A stretch of DNA of 42,713 bases from an uncultured Collinsella sp. GTDB taxonomy: Bacteria; Actinomycetota; Coriobacteriia; Coriobacteriales; Coriobacteriaceae. The notes under the pieces are model-generated. The model was given only the letters and a program-made list of their open reading frames with translations. It was not told the DNA's origin and did no database searches. Position 1 is the stretch's first letter, and the number at the start of each line of letters is the position of its first letter. The position numbers and the translations under genes are program-made. Below are positions 8,357-16,692 of the stretch, piece after piece. The stretch spans positions 1 to 42,713 of the forward strand of contig CABPWH010000010.1 of NCBI GenBank assembly GCA_902461085.1, written 5' to 3'.

Positions 8357-9460
8357 CTAGAACCGTTCGAGAATCTCCTCGGCATTCTCTCGCAGATAGA
8401 TATCTAGGTCCGGCACGGCAAACTGCACGTAGCCCCTCTGTGGTGCCTGAATAACCTCCCTTTGTAGCAATTTTGCCCTAATAGAGCTGATCTCATTGGT
8501 CTTTTTACCCATGCGCCTAGCAATCTCGGCTGATTTGGACTGTTGTTTGTCCTCGCACATCGCCAATAGGTATTTGATATCGTTAGGCCCCAGTCCAGAA
8601 ATCGCGGGCTCATGAACAACATCGTGAAAACGAGCCTCTGCCAGCGCAATGCCTTCGGCAACATCGCGTTCACTCACGATGGTACTTTTGGCACGATGCA
8701 AATTGGCGCGCTGCCAAATGGAGTAACCGACCAGTTGCACCAGATAGGCATAGCCCTTAGTGGCCTTAGCGGCTCTCGACAGAAGATTGTCCTCTATGGT
8801 CAAACCAGTCGCGACAAAGCTATCGCCCATAGAGAGCGCTACCTCCACCTGGTTGATAGGCGCCAGATCTTCGGGGAGGGCACGACGCAAGAACGTAAGC
8901 GCTTTGCCGTTAATAAGGTCCATAACACCGGCGGGTAAACCGGCAAAGGCAAGTGCGATATCTACTTTTTCCCCTATCAAAAGCTGAACCGTAGACGCAA
9001 TGGCACGCATATCGTCAATCGGGGCGTCCTGAACTTCATCGATGGCAATAAAAAGACCCTTGGCTGACTTCGCTGCCGAGCTTAGCAACTTTCTAAGACT
9101 CGACTCTTTGGGTGCAACATCGACTTTCGCGGAAACAAAGCCGGCGTTTACGCCGACCGAAGCATTAGTCGCAAGGGAAGAATCAGCAACCTGATCCCTC
9201 AAGTCCAGCAATAGGTTAGGGCCAGCAGAAACAATAGCGGTCTTCCATCCAAGCTCTCGCGCACGATCTCTCAGATCGCAGAGCAAAACAGTTTTTCCGG
9301 AGCCCCTCGGTCCAGCAATGCGCATGAGCCTCGCAGGTGCACCAATTCCCGCATTCAAGCTCTCGGTAAACTCAAGGGCAATATCATCACGACCAATTAT
9401 GCGCGGAGGCTCAGCGCCGGCAGTGGGACGAAACGGGTTATGGAATACAGCGGCGCTCAC
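8357..9460 (-). CDS. P-loop ATPase of the archaeal-ATPase/ORC-like type
   Basis: 367 residues starting with GTG at 9460; AAAGG lies about 7 bases upstream. The Walker A motif GPRGSGKT spans residues 50-57 and Walker B (GLFIAIDEVQD) residues 136-146. The C-terminal third (SAEIARRMGKKTNEISSIRAKLLQREVIQAPQRG) reads as a winged-helix DNA-binding domain. This architecture matches stand-alone STAND/ORC-Cdc6-like ATPases that are common in actinobacteria and archaea and whose roles are mostly unknown. No partner gene such as a nuclease lies beside it. It is flanked by an acyltransferase and a glycosyltransferase gene, which gives no hint of function. Its upstream region carries repeated TATCGA motifs. 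Confidence 0.75.
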   Translation of the reverse strand: MSAAVFHNPFRPTAGAEPPRIIGRDDIALEFTESLNAGIGAPARLMRIAGPRGSGKTVLLCDLRDRARELGWKTAIVSAGPNLLLDLRDQVADSSLATNASVGVNAGFVSAKVDVAPKESSLRKLLSSAAKSAKGLFIAIDEVQDAPIDDMRAIASTVQLLIGEKVDIALAFAGLPAGVMDLINGKALTFLRRALPEDLAPINQVEVALSMGDSFVATGLTIEDNLLSRAAKATKGYAYLVQLVGYSIWQRANLHRAKSTIVSERDVAEGIALAEARFHDVVHEPAISGLGPNDIKYLLAMCEDKQQSKSAEIARRMGKKTNEISSIRAKLLQREVIQAPQRGYVQFAVPDLDIYLRENAEEILERF

Positions 9461-9669
9461 TTGTTTGCCTTTCTAGGGAATCGATTAACAGTCAATCATC
9501 GTTTCAATAATTGTCACAGACTATATCGAATAATATCGAGCTGTATAAGCTTGTATAAACTTATCGCGAAAGTATCGAGTTTTCGTAATTTATCTTAGCA
9601 AGTAGTCCAACGTTACTTTCTTCCAGCTCATAGCGAAAGAAAGTTAAGGACTTCCTAAAAACCATTGCC
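9461..9669. promoter_or_regulatory. Upstream region of the ATPase gene with repeated TATCGA motifs
   Basis: TATCGA occurs at 9524-9529, 9534-9539 and 9573-9578, and TATCGC at 9562-9567. Within pairs the starts are 10 and 11 bases apart. Between the pairs lies a direct repeat of TGTATAA (9543-9549, 9553-9559). An 8-bp inverted repeat (ACTTTCTT 9615-9622, AAGAAAGT 9637-9644) lies just after the stop of the glycosyltransferase gene but has no T-run. The spacing suggests a protein-binding array, perhaps for autoregulation by the ATPase's winged helix. Confidence 0.35.
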
Positions 9670-12156
9670 TTAATACGAGAAATACTCGCTCTCAGCGGAT
9701 AAGTTCGGCCCCAACCACGGATCGCCATCCAAGAAGAACTCAGGCCAGTGCTGCATGAACAGTGCTTGCTCGCGCTTCCAGCGACTCATCTTTTCCTCGT
9801 TGGCCTCTTCCCTACCGCGCGAGGTGAACTCGTAGTGATACAGCTCGGCATAAGGCGTAAAGATGGTGCGGTAGCCGGCCTCCCACACGCGAAGGCAAAA
9901 GTCAGCGTCGTTAAAACCGACGGCGAATTCCTCGTTATAGCCTCCGATCTGCTCAAATACGTCGCGTCGCACCATCTGGCAGGCACCCGTCACGGCGCTA
10001 AAGTTGCCCGGGCGCACAGCGCGGGCAAGATAGCCCTCGCGCTTTGCTGAGAAGTCCTGGTTGGCATGGGCAAGTGCGCCACGCACGCCAACCAAAATGC
10101 CGGCATGCTGCACCAGATGATCGGCAAAGTAGAGTTTGGCGCCCACCACGCCCGCATCGGGACGCTGCAGATAGCTCATCATCTCTTCGATAAAGTCCGG
10201 GCTTATAACCTCGGTATCGTTGTTGAGCAGCAGCAGGTAGTCGCCCTTAGCGTGCTCCACACCAAAATTGATGATCTGAGAGTAATTGAACTCGCCCGGC
10301 CAGTACACAACGCGCGCGATGCCCTTGCCTTCTGATGCTGAAGCCACGCGTTCCGGCAGGGTTTCGTAATACGCAAACGTATCCGGGGCTTCGCTGTTGT
10401 TCTCCACCAAGACGATCTCATAGTTGGCATACGTGGCCTTCTGGGCAATCGACATCACACAGGCATCGAGCGTCTCAACGTGGTCCTTGGTGGGAATCAC
10501 AATGCTCACCAGCGGCGCAGGCTCCGGCAGCGCATAGCGCATGCGATAGACAAACGGCGTCTCGGTCTCCTCGACCGTTCCGCAAATGCCCAGCTCGTTA
10601 AAGTGACGCTGCAGCGCAAGGCACCCGGCTTCAATAGCATACGGCTTGCTATCGGCAGAGCCATCGGCGGTCGACCCCGGATGAACGCGCCAGTGATACA
10701 GCACGTGCGCAACATGCTCAAACCGTGCGCCCGCCGAAAGACAGCGAAGCGTCAGGTCGTAGTCCTGGGCACCCGCAACGTCTTCTGGGGACGTGCCAAT
10801 ACGATCGATTAGCGCCTTCTCCACCATCAGGAAATGCGTCACGCAGTTATGGCTATAGAGCAGGTCGACGTTGAGCTGCGTCTTAAAGACAGGCTGACCC
10901 CACTCCCCCGTTTTCTGGAACATGTCCTCGTCGCAGAACAGGACCTGGGGACGCTCGCCCTCGGCCGCCTTATTCAGCGCGGAAACATACTGGAATAACG
11001 CGTCCGGTTCCAGAATGTCGTCATGGTCCAAGAACGCGATGTAGTCGCCCGTCGCTTGCTCAATACCCGCGTTGGTGTTGACCACGATGCCGCCGTTGCC
11101 GGGCAGCCCAATGCGACGAACGCGCTCGTCATTGGCGTCCACCGCAAGGTCGGCCACCGCGTCCCATTCGGGCGAGGCGTCCATAAGCAGCAATTCCCAG
11201 TTGTCATAGCTCTGGGCTAGCACCGAGTCCAGCAGCTCGCGCAGGTAGACCCGATCAGTCTTGTAGCACGGCACCACAATGCTCACGAGCGGCCTATAGG
11301 CAAAGGCCGCCGAAGCGACACGTTGGCACGCCAAATCGCCCGGCTTTGCGCGATGTTGCTCAAACCAACGTCGATAAGCTGCGTCGTCTGCACGCGCGTC
11401 CTTCATGCGGTTCCAACTGTCATCGAACATGCCGTTGTACAGGCGACCATCCATGGCGCAAAACCCGCTCTGGATCTGCTCTGTGGGATCGCTCACAATC
11501 GCGACAAAATCTCGTATATCCTGAGGCATCTCAACGCTCAGATACGTTTTATTGACGCGGCATCCGTTCTGCTGCGGCACATCGACCTGCGATTCAAACA
11601 CATGCACGGTGGCATCAATCGCATTCATATGCGTATCGAAGATCTGGAGCTCAGGGGAGCACTGGGGGTCTCCCGCCCAGGCAACCTCATAGCGCCACAC
11701 CGCGCCGGCGTCTGCCGGCAAATAGCGAATGGCATCGATCTCGTAGCGGCCGCAGTGTTCGCCACGCTGCGCATCGCGGATAAGCGCACACAGCGCAGGC
11801 TTTGCTTTGTAGTTAATCTTGGATTCCAGCTTGGCCACGCGGCTATCGAGGCGAATGGAGCCCAGCCTCTGGCCACCGGATGCAAAAACGACATTCATCG
11901 ACGAGCCATCCAAAAACGGAAGCACCAAGACAGCGAGCTCGCGCTCGTAATCGGAAACGGAAGGGCAAAGCGCCAGCACACGGCCATGATCGACCGGGAG
12001 CACTAGCGACGGCACACAAGAACCGCTCGTCGTCGCATGGGCAAACGCTTGAGAACCCTCCTGCTCAATAAGCGCGGCGACATCCTGACCGGCAAAACGA
12101 AGCAGCACAAATAGACGGCCCTGACTGCGGCAAAGCGCCAAACGCTTGATACTCAT
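9670..12156 (-). CDS. Two-domain family-2 glycosyltransferase
   Basis: 828 residues, ATG at 12156 directly abutting the stop codon of the preceding gene. Residues 1-285 have no domain I recognise. A first GT-A glycosyltransferase-2 domain begins with PLVSIVVPCYK (residue 289) and has the metal-binding DHDD at 377-380. A second begins with PLVSIVIPTKD (549), with NNDTE at 645-649, and a C-terminal GNFSAVTGACQMVRRDVF region typical of rhamnosyltransferase-like enzymes. Such proteins add two sugars, or alternating sugars, to a lipid-linked surface polysaccharide at the cytoplasmic membrane. It is the last gene of a five-gene minus-strand operon. A damaged copy of its 3' end lies at 6392-6778. 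The sugar donor is not predictable from sequence alone. Confidence 0.85.
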   Translation of the reverse strand: MSIKRLALCRSQGRLFVLLRFAGQDVAALIEQEGSQAFAHATTSGSCVPSLVLPVDHGRVLALCPSVSDYERELAVLVLPFLDGSSMNVVFASGGQRLGSIRLDSRVAKLESKINYKAKPALCALIRDAQRGEHCGRYEIDAIRYLPADAGAVWRYEVAWAGDPQCSPELQIFDTHMNAIDATVHVFESQVDVPQQNGCRVNKTYLSVEMPQDIRDFVAIVSDPTEQIQSGFCAMDGRLYNGMFDDSWNRMKDARADDAAYRRWFEQHRAKPGDLACQRVASAAFAYRPLVSIVVPCYKTDRVYLRELLDSVLAQSYDNWELLLMDASPEWDAVADLAVDANDERVRRIGLPGNGGIVVNTNAGIEQATGDYIAFLDHDDILEPDALFQYVSALNKAAEGERPQVLFCDEDMFQKTGEWGQPVFKTQLNVDLLYSHNCVTHFLMVEKALIDRIGTSPEDVAGAQDYDLTLRCLSAGARFEHVAHVLYHWRVHPGSTADGSADSKPYAIEAGCLALQRHFNELGICGTVEETETPFVYRMRYALPEPAPLVSIVIPTKDHVETLDACVMSIAQKATYANYEIVLVENNSEAPDTFAYYETLPERVASASEGKGIARVVYWPGEFNYSQIINFGVEHAKGDYLLLLNNDTEVISPDFIEEMMSYLQRPDAGVVGAKLYFADHLVQHAGILVGVRGALAHANQDFSAKREGYLARAVRPGNFSAVTGACQMVRRDVFEQIGGYNEEFAVGFNDADFCLRVWEAGYRTIFTPYAELYHYEFTSRGREEANEEKMSRWKREQALFMQHWPEFFLDGDPWLGPNLSAESEYFSY

Positions 12157-13224
12157 CTACACCTCTCGCTTTCCCAGGGCGTTCGCTGCCATGCGTTTGC
12201 AGGCACCCAGGCGCCCAAACCTCAAGACGTCGTAATCGAACATGAGCTTTTTGCACTCGCGGGCATTGGGGGCCTTGCTGGTAAGCGCCGCACGCACCAT
12301 AACAGCAACAGAAGGAGCACATTGTGCGAGCGCAGCAACGCTGCCCACGGCAGAGCCGGCGAGCGCCGTGGCAACGGCAGCAAACACCTTGCCGCAGTCC
12401 GAACCCAGCAACCTGAGCGCATCGTACAGCACCAGATCGCAGAGGAAGTACGCCAGGTCATCGGCATGCTGAGCATCGAGACCGTCGCGCCGCCAGTCAG
12501 CCAGCACCGCGGAGTAAATCTTCACGTGCTCCAGCAGACGTGTCTCGTCGTCGTAGCGCATGGTGTCCATGAGCGAACCCTTGCGCGCCACGCGGTAGTC
12601 ATACAGCTTGTTCGAGATAAGCGCGGTCTTGTGCGAACGACCGTACACGGCAAAATCGAAGACCTGGTCCTCGCCGTACTTAACGGTTTCGTCGAACACA
12701 ATCCCGTTGCCCAGCAAAAACTCACGCTTGCAGGCGGTGCGCCATGCAAAGGGGCGAGATGCTTCCTTAAACAGCAAGTCAGAGTTATAGCCTTCAAACG
12801 ACACATCGCGCGGGCTCAGCACATAGTTAAGCCACGGATACCCCGCCTCCAGCGGATACGGGTTCGCGCCAAAGGTCAAAACGTCGCAGCCTTCGCGCTC
12901 AAAGGCATCTACGATCACACGGCACGCATCGGGCGTAAATCGGTCGTCGGAATCCAAGAACGCGACGATAGGCGCCGTGGACGCGGCGATGCCTGCATTA
13001 CGTGCACTCGACAGGCCGCCGTTCTCCTTATCAACCAGCCTAAAGCGCGCGTCCTTTTCGCAATAGGCAGCCGCAATATCGCGCGAACCGTCCGGCGAGC
13101 CATCGTTAACCAGCACGCCTTCCCAATCGGGCATGTCCTGCGCAAGCAGGGAGTCCAAGCACCAGGCCAGACACTCCTCCACTTTATAGATGGGAACGAC
13201 AACGGAAATCTTGGGGGTAGCCAT
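12157..13224 (-). CDS. Family-2 glycosyltransferase
   Basis: About 355 residues from ATG at 13224, with AGGAG nine bases upstream inside the stop codon of the preceding gene; an in-frame GTG at 13230 would put the AGGAG only three bases away. The N-terminal GT-A domain has ISVVVPIYKVEECL, VNDGSPDGS, NGGLSSARNAGI and the metal-binding FLDSDD. The region around GEDQVFDFAVY is typical of WcaA/EpsJ-type glycosyltransferases. The C-terminal 100 residues are Ala-rich and helical. It probably transfers one sugar to a growing surface polysaccharide. The stop codon touches the ATG of the next gene, so the two are translationally coupled. Confidence 0.85.
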   Translation of the reverse strand: MATPKISVVVPIYKVEECLAWCLDSLLAQDMPDWEGVLVNDGSPDGSRDIAAAYCEKDARFRLVDKENGGLSSARNAGIAASTAPIVAFLDSDDRFTPDACRVIVDAFEREGCDVLTFGANPYPLEAGYPWLNYVLSPRDVSFEGYNSDLLFKEASRPFAWRTACKREFLLGNGIVFDETVKYGEDQVFDFAVYGRSHKTALISNKLYDYRVARKGSLMDTMRYDDETRLLEHVKIYSAVLADWRRDGLDAQHADDLAYFLCDLVLYDALRLLGSDCGKVFAAVATALAGSAVGSVAALAQCAPSVAVMVRAALTSKAPNARECKKLMFDYDVLRFGRLGACKRMAANALGKREV

Positions 13225-13236
13225 AGTCACTCGCTC

Positions 13237-14355
13237 CTACTGTGCGGCCGGAACGTCATCGGGGTGCGGGTTGTCGCCGTAGGTGCGCTGATACGTCAGC
13301 ACGCGCTTGACCAGCGGCAGGCCGCCAATCTTAAAGTAATGCTTAAACGTATTGAGCTTGCCCGGCTTCTTAAAGTCAAAGCGCGAATCGATATAGGCGC
13401 GGGGCGACTTGACCATCAGGCGCAAATCGGTCTCGCCGCGTGGATCAAACAGCGACAGGTCAAAGCGACCGGCATCCCAGTCGGCCTTGAGCTCGGGTGA
13501 AGCCTTCTCCCAAAACTGCCCACGCAGCTCATCGACCAAACGCTCGTCATTCCAACGATACGTATCGACCTTCATGCGCATTAAAATCCCCTGGAGCTGA
13601 GCCTTGAGCTCGGGGCGCTCATCCAAAAAGCGCTGCATCTCGGCATATTCGTCGCATACGCAAAACACCTTGTTGGGCGAATTAACGGAGCTCTTCTCGT
13701 TATCCTGGCGATAGCACAAAATGGGGTCCGCAATAAACGCGGCGCGCTCGGCGCACGCCCAAACCTTAAAGTTAAAGCCTGCATCCTGATACGAGGCACC
13801 CGGCGTGGGGAGGAACCGAATCTGATTGGCGTTAAGGAACTCACGGCGATAGATAGCCGACCAAATGGAAGGCTTGCGGTAGAAGATACCCGGGCGATCG
13901 ACGGGGCGATACGCGGCGCCCGTCATATGCTCGTCGATAATCCCAAACAGCTCACGGCGCTCGCTGGGCGTGGACCAATACAGGTAAAAGTCGCCCTTCA
14001 CCACATCGGCATGCTCAGCATCGGCCTTGGCGACCAGCTTTTGGAGCGAATCCTCAAACATAAAGTCGTCGGACTCAAGGATGCCCACGTACTCGCCGCG
14101 CGCCATCTCCAGGCCGCGGTTCATCGAGTCACCGTAGCCGCTGTTGGCCTTGTCGATCATCTTCACACGGGGGTCGCGCTCCATGTACTCGCGGATGATA
14201 TCCGGCGAGCTATCGGTGGAACCGTCATTGATGCAGATGATCTCGATGTCCTTGAGCGTCTGAGCCACGGCGGAATCGAGGCACTCGCGCAGGTAGCGTT
14301 CGACATTGCAAATAGGGACAAGCAGCGAAACTTTAGGGGTATCAGAGTTCTGCAA
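13237..14355 (-). CDS. Family-2 glycosyltransferase (paralogue of 15477-16580)
   Basis: 372 residues beginning with TTG at 14355; a strong AGGAGG five bases upstream decides this start. GT-A motifs are VSLLVPICNVERYL, CINDGSTDSS, ANSGYGDSMN and the metal-binding ILESDD. The phrase KPSIWSAIYRREFL plus LPTPGASYQDAGFNFKVW is shared nearly word for word with the 15477-16580 protein, so the two arose by duplication. These CpsJ/WcaA-like enzymes usually transfer hexoses onto lipid-linked oligosaccharides. It lies third in the five-gene operon, 74 bases after the preceding gene. Confidence 0.85.
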   Translation of the reverse strand: MQNSDTPKVSLLVPICNVERYLRECLDSAVAQTLKDIEIICINDGSTDSSPDIIREYMERDPRVKMIDKANSGYGDSMNRGLEMARGEYVGILESDDFMFEDSLQKLVAKADAEHADVVKGDFYLYWSTPSERRELFGIIDEHMTGAAYRPVDRPGIFYRKPSIWSAIYRREFLNANQIRFLPTPGASYQDAGFNFKVWACAERAAFIADPILCYRQDNEKSSVNSPNKVFCVCDEYAEMQRFLDERPELKAQLQGILMRMKVDTYRWNDERLVDELRGQFWEKASPELKADWDAGRFDLSLFDPRGETDLRLMVKSPRAYIDSRFDFKKPGKLNTFKHYFKIGGLPLVKRVLTYQRTYGDNPHPDDVPAAQ

Positions 14356-14429
14356 GAGAACCTCCTGTTGAGTAGCGTGTAACAGGGTTATTTTAGCAGC
14401 CGAGTTGCGGCGGGCGGCAGCGCTTGGAA

Positions 14430-15470
14430 TTAGATAAAGCGCTCCAGGCAGGCTTTGAGACCGCGAGTCGAAAGATAGAACAGCGTGGCGTCTGCCATCG
14501 AAACGCCCGAGGTCGCCGCAACGAGCTTCTGGGCAACACGGCGAACGGCGCCCTTAGCAGGCATATCCGCCCACTCCGTTCCCAAAAACGTCGTAAGGTC
14601 CATGTTGACGCGAGCCGCCACGCGATGGAAGTCATCGGCATCCAAGCGCGCCAGGTCGAACACAATTAGGTCTAAAAACCAAGTTATCAGCTCGCCGGGG
14701 CACAGGTCCAAAAGACCGTAAGCCGCCCAGTCCTCCAAGACCTCCTCGAGCATCCTCATGTGGGCGTCAAGCTTTTTGGCGCGAGCCCCGGCACTGTTGA
14801 ACTCGTGCGTTGCCGATTCGCTCTCCATCACGTAGTGGTAGAACTTGTCCGGCATGACGACGGTCTTACGGGCAAGCGCATAAGCCGCAAATTGGAAGAC
14901 GACGTCCTCGCCCAAAGCCAAACCGGGGGCGAAGCGAATGCCTTCACGATTGAGCAGCTCGCGCGAAAAAGCCGCACGGCAGGCATAGGGCTGCGCATTC
15001 GAATGGAACAGCAGTTGGGGATCGCGGGCGCCGAAGGTGCCAGCTTTGGGGCTCATGAGTTGCTGGACACGTTTGGGAGCAGCATCGGCAGGTTCACAGA
15101 CGCCGCCAAAAACGGCGGCCTCGGCATCTGCAGACTCAATGGCATGCAGCACGCGCTCGACCGTCTGGGCATCGATGCAATCGTCGGCGTCCACAAAAAA
15201 GACGGTCTCGCCCTCGGCGGCATCGATACCGGCATTTCGAGCATACGAGACGCCCGCGTTTTCCTGGTCAATCACCAGTACGCGATCGTCGGCCTGCGCA
15301 ATCTGGCGCAACACGTTCAACGAATCATCAGTCGAACCGTCGTTGACGCAGACAACCTGAATCGAGCGCTCGGACTGGGCCAACAGCGAATCGACGCATC
15401 GCTGAATGGAGTGCGCAGAGTTGTAAACGGGGACGACAATGGTAGCTTTAGGACACGAGGCCTCTCCCAT
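14430..15470 (-). CDS. Family-2 glycosyltransferase
   Basis: 346 residues from ATG at 15470, six bases after the stop codon of the upstream gene; GGGGGTAGG there can serve as ribosome-binding site. GT-A motifs: ATIVVPVYNSAHSI, CVNDGSTDDS, NAGVSYARNAGI and the metal-binding FVDADD, followed by GEDVVFQFAAY. It resembles the 12157-13224 protein more than its immediate neighbours. Its predicted job is addition of one sugar during surface-glycan assembly. The last 60 residues (ATSGVSMADATLFYLSTRG) are less conserved. It is the second gene of the operon. Confidence 0.85.
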   Translation of the reverse strand: MGEASCPKATIVVPVYNSAHSIQRCVDSLLAQSERSIQVVCVNDGSTDDSLNVLRQIAQADDRVLVIDQENAGVSYARNAGIDAAEGETVFFVDADDCIDAQTVERVLHAIESADAEAAVFGGVCEPADAAPKRVQQLMSPKAGTFGARDPQLLFHSNAQPYACRAAFSRELLNREGIRFAPGLALGEDVVFQFAAYALARKTVVMPDKFYHYVMESESATHEFNSAGARAKKLDAHMRMLEEVLEDWAAYGLLDLCPGELITWFLDLIVFDLARLDADDFHRVAARVNMDLTTFLGTEWADMPAKGAVRRVAQKLVAATSGVSMADATLFYLSTRGLKACLERFI

Positions 15471-15476
15471 GCCGAC

Positions 15477-16580
15477 CTACCCCCTCAGCGATTCGATGAG
15501 GAAGGCGGCGACCACGCCTGGCCCTCCAACCGAGGCGTAATACTTAGCACGGCCCAAGGCACCATCCGTCGCAAAACTCGGATGCTCGTCAACCCAGCCC
15601 TCAGGATCTTTGAGGATGGCAGCGAGATTCGCGCGCTTCCACGGCTTGAGGTCGTCAAGCGAAAAGTCCCCGGCGTCCAAGGCCGCTTGGAACTCCTTGG
15701 CCATCTGAACCAGGAACTCCTTATAGAACTTAGGCGCCAGGCGCACGTAGTTCCACATGTACGAATCGTACTTAATGAGCTGATTGAACTTGAGCATGCG
15801 CGCGACATCATCACTTGCGTGGTCACGGGCATAATCCTCTCGAATCCAACGCTCAATCTCAGCATACTCGGTATTGACGCAAAAAACCTTAGCCGAAGAA
15901 TTGACCGAGGAATTCTCGTTGTCCTGGCGATACGACAGCACGGCATCATGTAGGTAAACAGCCTTATCGGCGCACGCGATCACCTTAAAGGCGAATGACG
16001 TGTCCTGAAAGGATGCCCCCGGAGTCGGCAGGAACTTAATGCCGTTGCGCTCAAGAAAATCGCGACGGTACACGGCCGACCAAATCGACGGCTTTTGCTT
16101 AAAGAACTGCGTCGTGTCGCTCGGGTGCACCGGCTTGTCGCAGTCCTTGGCCTTAAACATCTCGTGCAGCGAACGGCGCTCCTCGGGCTTAGACCAGTAG
16201 AAATCAAAGTTCGCCTTCGCAAAGTCGGCATTATTGCTATCGGCGGCCGAGACAAGCTTTTCGAGTGCGTCGGGCGCCATAAAGTCGTCGGACTCCAAGA
16301 TGCCAACGTACTTGCCACGCGCCATCTCCAGACCGTGGTTCATCGAGTCGCCGTAGCCGCTGTTGGCCTTGTCGATCATCTTGACGCGCCCATCGCGCTC
16401 CATATACTCGCGGATAATCGCCGGCGAGTTGTCGGTCGACCCGTCGTTAATGCAGATGATCTCTATATCCTTAAGCGTCTGCGCCAGGGCGGAATCGAGG
16501 CATTCGCGCAGGTAGCGCTGAACATTGTAAATGGGAATAAGCAGCGACAGAACAGGGCTGCCAGAGGCGTTAGTAGACAA
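15477..16580 (-). CDS. Family-2 glycosyltransferase, first gene of the operon
   Basis: 367 residues beginning with TTG at 16580; AAGGAG about seven bases upstream supports this unusual start. GT-A motifs: LSLLIPIYNVQRYL, CINDGSTDNS, ANSGYGDSMN and the metal-binding ILESDD. KPSIWSAVYRRDFL and LPTPGASFQDTSF mark it as a paralogue of the 13237-14355 protein, and both paralogues use TTG starts. It opens a five-gene glycosyltransferase operon reading leftward to 9670. A divergent acyltransferase gene starts 112 bases away. No polymerase, flippase or initiating glycosyltransferase is seen in this window, so the rest of the pathway must lie elsewhere. Confidence 0.85.
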   Translation of the reverse strand: MSTNASGSPVLSLLIPIYNVQRYLRECLDSALAQTLKDIEIICINDGSTDNSPAIIREYMERDGRVKMIDKANSGYGDSMNHGLEMARGKYVGILESDDFMAPDALEKLVSAADSNNADFAKANFDFYWSKPEERRSLHEMFKAKDCDKPVHPSDTTQFFKQKPSIWSAVYRRDFLERNGIKFLPTPGASFQDTSFAFKVIACADKAVYLHDAVLSYRQDNENSSVNSSAKVFCVNTEYAEIERWIREDYARDHASDDVARMLKFNQLIKYDSYMWNYVRLAPKFYKEFLVQMAKEFQAALDAGDFSLDDLKPWKRANLAAILKDPEGWVDEHPSFATDGALGRAKYYASVGGPGVVAAFLIESLRG

Positions 16581-16692
16581 ATGTGCTCCTTAGGAAATAC
16601 CTGTCGTTTCATGGTATCAAAGGGTCAGCGCACTAGCGGGCGTTTATATAATCTATGGAGCTCGCAGAGGCAAACCGATAAGAAAGGACGTC
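16581..16692. promoter_or_regulatory. Divergent promoter region, glycosyltransferase operon / acyltransferase
   Basis: A perfect TATAAT at 16647-16652, 41 bases before the rightward ATG, is a likely -10 box; no good -35 is seen. On the minus strand TTGATA, 15 bases, TATTTC may be the operon promoter, which is weak. Confidence 0.4.

Noticed and set aside
12322..13500. 392-codon plus-strand frame opposite glycosyltransferase genes
   Set aside because: It spans two clear minus-strand glycosyltransferase genes and their junction, and has no recognisable protein features.
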